From: Chloroflexota bacterium
GTDB lineage: Bacteria > Chloroflexota > Anaerolineae > Fen-1058
Reading direction: 5' to 3'
Assembly: GCA_016219235.1 (NCBI GenBank)
Contig: JACRBO010000439.1
Coordinates: 1 to 8,632, forward strand
DNA: 8,632 nucleotides
Both the position numbers and the translations under genes were made by a program. A model generated the notes under the pieces. It saw nothing but the letters and a program-made list of their open reading frames with translations, did not search any database and was not told the origin of the DNA. Positions 6,964 to 8,632 of this stretch are shown in pieces (within the stretch, counting starts at the first letter, position 1; each line of letters starts with the position of its first letter).

Positions 6964-7884
6964 TTAGATTCCGTGGCGGGCATAATCCAACAAGTCGGCT
7001 AAGGCACAGGTCGCCAGGCCAATCACGTGATCGGCCGCGCCGTAATACACGTACACGGTACCGTTTACAACTGGATTTGCGCTGGAAAACACGACGTTGG
7101 GCACATCGCCGCGCAGTTCCCACAACTCGTGCGGCTCGAAGATGAAATCTCGTGGGCGGCGAACGACCCGATCGGGCTGATCGAGATCGAGCAGGCACAC
7201 GCCCAGGCGATAGACGTGCTCCGCATCGTAAGCGTGATAGAGCATCAACCAACCATGCTCCGTCTCGATCGGCACGCCGCCACCGCCGACGCGGTTTTCA
7301 TCCCAGCCGTTGTCGGGGCGCGGGCCAAAGATCGGGCGCATGCGATCGGCCGGCCACGTGATCAGATCGTCACTTTCCGCGAGCCATACTTGCGGCGGGC
7401 GACGATGCAGCGCCACATAGCGACCATTGATTTTGCGCGGAAAAAGCACATGATCTTTATTGTCTTCGCCCGTCACGATCGATCCCACACGCTCCCACGT
7501 GATCAGATTCTGGCTGCGGGCGACCATCGGCGTGACGCCACCGCCCGCATGGGTCGGTTCACCTTCACCACGAAATTGGCCGTAAGCGGTATAGGTCATG
7601 TAAAACACATCGTCAAGTACCGTGACGCGCGGGTCTTCCAGGCCGCGGGCATCCAGCGCATCGCCCGGCGCGAGCACCGGGCGGCGCAGTCGATTCCACT
7701 GCACCCCATCGGCACTTACCGCGTAACCGATGCGACTGATCCAATCCAAACCTTGCGCGCGATAGACCATGTGAAACAGTCCGTGGTGATGAATCACCGC
7801 CGGGTTGAACACGTTGTACGCTTCCCAATCGGATGTTGGATCGGGCAAGAGAAGCGGATTGAGCGGATGACGTTGAAGTTTCAT
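6964..7884 (-). CDS. Glycoside hydrolase family 130 protein, probable beta-mannoside phosphorylase
   Basis: GH130 enzymes are five-bladed beta-propellers that mostly phosphorolyse beta-mannosides (mannosyl-glucose, beta-1,4- or beta-1,2-mannooligosaccharides) to alpha-mannose 1-phosphate; some are hydrolases. The protein has 306 aa, typical of the short forms. Visible family motifs are FNPA (26-29), GLEDPR (81-86) with the presumed general acid D84, [22 protein letters not shown] (141-162) rich in basic residues that could hold phosphate, [20 protein letters not shown] (198-217), RLGVCLLDL (226-234) and VYYGAADH (279-286). No signal peptide is present, so it acts in the cytoplasm. The ATG directly abuts the TAA of the DUF624 gene (zero gap), indicating coupling. 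The substrate cannot be fixed from sequence alone. No phosphomannomutase or mannose-6-phosphate isomerase gene is in the window. Confidence 0.88.
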   Translation of the reverse strand: MKLQRHPLNPLLLPDPTSDWEAYNVFNPAVIHHHGLFHMVYRAQGLDWISRIGYAVSADGVQWNRLRRPVLAPGDALDARGLEDPRVTVLDDVFYMTYTAYGQFRGEGEPTHAGGGVTPMVARSQNLITWERVGSIVTGEDNKDHVLFPRKINGRYVALHRRPPQVWLAESDDLITWPADRMRPIFGPRPDNGWDENRVGGGGVPIETEHGWLMLYHAYDAEHVYRLGVCLLDLDQPDRVVRRPRDFIFEPHELWELRGDVPNVVFSSANPVVNGTVYVYYGAADHVIGLATCALADLLDYARHGI

Positions 7885-8526
7885 TTACTCGATCGCTTTG
7901 ACGCGGGCGATTTCAGCATCAACCGCCAGCACGCCGATTAACGCCAGCCAGGCCATCAGCACGGTGCCCAATGGGATCGTGATCAGGATGCTGGCCGCGG
8001 CGATCACCGCGCTAACTACGACCAGCGCGATTGCGAAGCCGGGTCGTTTGGCGATGAACACCAGGACATTCTTCAGCGTGGTGCGCACGGCGCGATCGTC
8101 TTGCACGAGCCAGAACGGCCAGTAAAACAGGCAGATCGCCAGCCAGCCCAGGCCGATCGTGCCCCAGATGATGCGCAGGATGATCCACAGTGCGCCGACG
8201 AAGTTTTGATAGAGCCAGAAGTTGCCGACCACCAGCATGCTGATGATCAGATTCAACGCGCCCCACTTCCACGCCGGGACGAACATGGCCTGCAGCGCCT
8301 GCGGGCCGTCGCGCAGCTCCAGATATTCGCCGTCGATCACCTTGCGGGCGACGAGGTACATTGCGGCCGTCGCCGCCGGACCGGTGACGATCGGTACCTG
8401 CAGCGCCAGCCACGCGATGTTGAACAGCGTCAGCACGAAGAACTCGCGCCACCACAGGGCGATCGCCCGTCCGACGATGCGGAGCGCGGTTAGCCTGGCG
8501 GGCGATTGTCTGCGAACCGTGACCAC
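7885..8526 (-). CDS. YesL-like DUF624 integral membrane protein
   Basis: This is a 213-aa membrane protein of the YesL/DUF624 type, a family of unknown molecular role found repeatedly in oligosaccharide ABC-transporter operons. About five membrane segments are visible (near residues 28-46, 87-107, 112-140, 163-183 and 186-203). The family-like VTGPAATAAMYLVARKVIDG stretch (47-66) follows the first, and an acidic/basic loop QDDRAVRTTLKN (142-153) lies between the third and fourth. The start is a GTG (8524-8526) one base after the permease TAA, and the stop abuts the GH130 ATG, so it is translated with both neighbours. A helper role for the transporter is suggested by context only. It lacks the conserved EAA loop of an ABC permease, which argues against its being a second permease subunit. 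Confidence 0.82.
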   Translation of the reverse strand: MVTVRRQSPARLTALRIVGRAIALWWREFFVLTLFNIAWLALQVPIVTGPAATAAMYLVARKVIDGEYLELRDGPQALQAMFVPAWKWGALNLIISMLVVGNFWLYQNFVGALWIILRIIWGTIGLGWLAICLFYWPFWLVQDDRAVRTTLKNVLVFIAKRPGFAIALVVVSAVIAAASILITIPLGTVLMAWLALIGVLAVDAEIARVKAIE

Positions 8527-8527
8527 G

Positions 8528-8632
8528 TTACTTCAACCCCGTGTAGCTCACACCCTGGATGTAGTACTTGCTGAAGAAGAAGAACATCGTGAGCGGGACG
8601 ACGGCGTTGACCATCGCGCCGACCAGCGTAAT
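8528..8632 (-). CDS. Carbohydrate ABC permease, MalG-type, C-terminal end (cut by window edge)
   Basis: Only the last 34 codons and the TAA stop are in the window. The visible peptide contains a hydrophobic stretch (VGAMVNAVVPLTMFFFF) followed by SKYYIQGVSYTGLK at the C-terminus. This matches the characteristic tail of CUT1 inner-membrane permeases of the MalG type, which end after the last transmembrane helix with a YxxxG...GxK pattern. It should be one half of the channel for the sugar metabolised by the downstream phosphorylases. The DUF624 gene begins one base after the stop codon. The binding protein and the MalF-type partner are expected to the right of the window. Confidence 0.85.
   Translation of the reverse strand: MTLVGAMVNAVVPLTMFFFFSKYYIQGVSYTGLK

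Noticed and set aside
7027..7941. Long plus-strand ORF of 304 codons antisense to GH130
   Set aside because: It lies opposite a gene with clear GH130 motifs, shows no recognisable domain, and is explained by the codon bias of the sense strand.

Overview
The window (about 58% G+C by eye) is a bacterial carbohydrate-utilisation locus in which every convincing gene lies on the minus strand, so transcription runs from right to left. A sugar-binding lipoprotein with a Thr/Ala/Pro/Gln-rich linker after its lipobox, a DUF624 membrane protein, a GH65/GH130 phosphorylase pair and several LacI-type regulators together suggest a member of the Chloroflexota (Anaerolineae-like). This is inferred from style and gene content. 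No rRNA, tRNA, mobile element or CRISPR array was seen.

In order of transcription: (1) the last 34 codons of a MalG-type ABC permease (8528-8632, cut by the window edge); (2) a YesL/DUF624 membrane protein; (3) a GH130 beta-mannoside phosphorylase-like enzyme; (4) a GH65 alpha-glucoside phosphorylase; (5) an MsmX/UgpC-type ABC ATPase; (6) beta-phosphoglucomutase. These six form one tight operon (gaps of 1, 0, 46 and 45 nt, then a 4-nt overlap). Next come (7) LacI regulator 2, (8) LacI regulator 1, each with a strong sigma70-type promoter, and (9) the first 145 codons of a sugar-binding lipoprotein (1-437), which probably begins a second transporter operon to the left.

The likely pathway is import of an oligosaccharide by a CUT1 ABC transporter, followed by phosphorolysis in the cytoplasm. 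GH65 enzymes release beta-glucose 1-phosphate, which the adjacent beta-phosphoglucomutase converts to glucose 6-phosphate. GH130 phosphorylases release alpha-mannose 1-phosphate. The set GH65, pgmB, MsmX-type ATPase and LacI resembles the E. coli ycjT-ycjU-ycjV-ycjW group, with a GH130 enzyme added.

The most informative part is the regulatory DNA around the two lacI genes. Regulator 2 has a consensus promoter with a perfect 16-bp palindrome centred on the predicted +1, and a one-mismatch copy lies upstream of the regulator 1 promoter. Regulator 1 has two tandem 12-bp CpG-centred sites filling its 5' leader, and the core of that motif recurs in the leader of the binding-protein gene. The two lacI promoters also share an 18/20 block at and upstream of the -35. 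I found no clearly new biological system. The GH65+GH130 combination and the cross-wired operators are the points most worth checking.
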